Origin: Chloroflexia bacterium
GTDB taxonomy: Bacteria > Chloroflexota > Chloroflexia > QHBQ01 > JADMIH01
Assembly (NCBI GenBank): GCA_025927935.1
Contig: JAICKM010000437.1
Location: 1 to 6,046 of the forward strand
Direction: 5' to 3'
Length of the DNA: 6,046 nt
Positions within the stretch are counted from its first letter, which is position 1. Every line of letters begins with the position of its first letter. Below, piece by piece: positions 5,852 through 6,046 of the stretch. The notes under the pieces were generated by a model, which saw nothing but the letters and a program-made list of their open reading frames with translations, made no database searches and was not told the DNA's origin. Position numbers and translations under genes: made by a program.

Positions 5852-6046
5852 TTACTCGGCACTCAGCACGCGCGCGGCCAGGCGCGCGGCGGCGGCATTG
5901 CTGGGGGCGAGGATCACGCCGGCTTCCGCCAGGGTGCGCTGCTGCTGGTCGAGATGTTGCGGGTCGCCGGCGGTGCCGCAGATCGAGGCGATGACGGGCA
6001 GGGTGCGACCGGCGGACTCGGCCTGGGCGCGGGCGGCGCGGATGGC
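5852..6046 (-). CDS. fdrA: FdrA/AllF-like protein, C-terminal 64 residues only (cut by window edge)
   Basis: The - strand frame is open from the right edge to a TAA at 5852-5854 and contains no ATG, so only the C-terminus is visible. The peptide includes LPVIASICGTAGDPQ (16-30), then TLAEAGVILAPSNAAAARLAARV (38-60). This matches the end of the CoA-ligase-like domain of FdrA proteins, which belong to the succinyl-CoA synthetase alpha-like group. The usual family signature is a GT-x-x-DPQ turn followed by a 'GV-x-x-x-PSNAAA' helix start. In E. coli FdrA (AllF) is a subunit of oxamate carbamoyltransferase together with the two families encoded just downstream here, which supports the call. A 102-bp spacer separates it from the DUF1116 gene. 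The nucleotide-binding part and the operon promoter would lie beyond the window. Confidence rests on the C-terminal motif plus gene order. Confidence 0.87.
   Translation of the reverse strand, partial: AIRAARAQAESAGRTLPVIASICGTAGDPQHLDQQQRTLAEAGVILAPSNAAAARLAARVLSAE

Overview
The window is very GC-rich and almost entirely coding. It holds six protein genes, two of them cut by the window edges. Base composition, Shine-Dalgarno-led starts and short intergenic repeats suit a GC-rich bacterium. A Chloroflexota (green non-sulfur) member is my best guess, from the protein style and the 'GTAGGGGCGG...'-type spacer palindrome, but this is an impression and not proof.

Layout. On the + strand, positions 2-832 carry the 3' part of a class I SAM-dependent methyltransferase. 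It runs tail to tail into everything else, which lies on the - strand. Read in the direction of transcription (right to left), that strand carries: the last 64 codons of an FdrA/AllF-like protein (5852-6046); a 102-bp spacer with small repeats; a full-length DUF1116 (AllG/YlbE-like) protein (4301-5749); a DUF2877 (AllH/YlbF-like) protein (3377-4195, with coding similarity apparently reaching up to about 4300); an AMP-forming acyl-CoA synthetase (1357-3339); and a small P-loop kinase (822-1343). Gaps after the spacer are short (0-105, 37 and 13 nt), so this looks like one operon whose promoter lies beyond the right edge.

How the genes may work together. In E. coli, FdrA (AllF), YlbE (AllG) and YlbF (AllH) are the subunits of oxamate carbamoyltransferase. 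That enzyme converts oxalurate and phosphate to oxamate and carbamoyl phosphate in anaerobic allantoin use. The same three families occur here in the order F-G-H, so a carbamoyl-transferring enzyme acting on oxalurate or a related ureide is the natural inference. The new element is the partnership: an AMP-forming CoA ligase that lacks the acetate-pocket tryptophan, and an unassigned P-loop kinase, in place of any recognisable carbamate kinase within the window.

Most unusual detail. The AllH-like reading frame is in the same frame as the AllG-like gene and follows its TAG stop directly, with no ATG/GTG/TTG until about 35 codons later. An exact 8-bp direct repeat with 15-nt period brackets the stop, so loss of one repeat unit would fuse the two subunits in frame.
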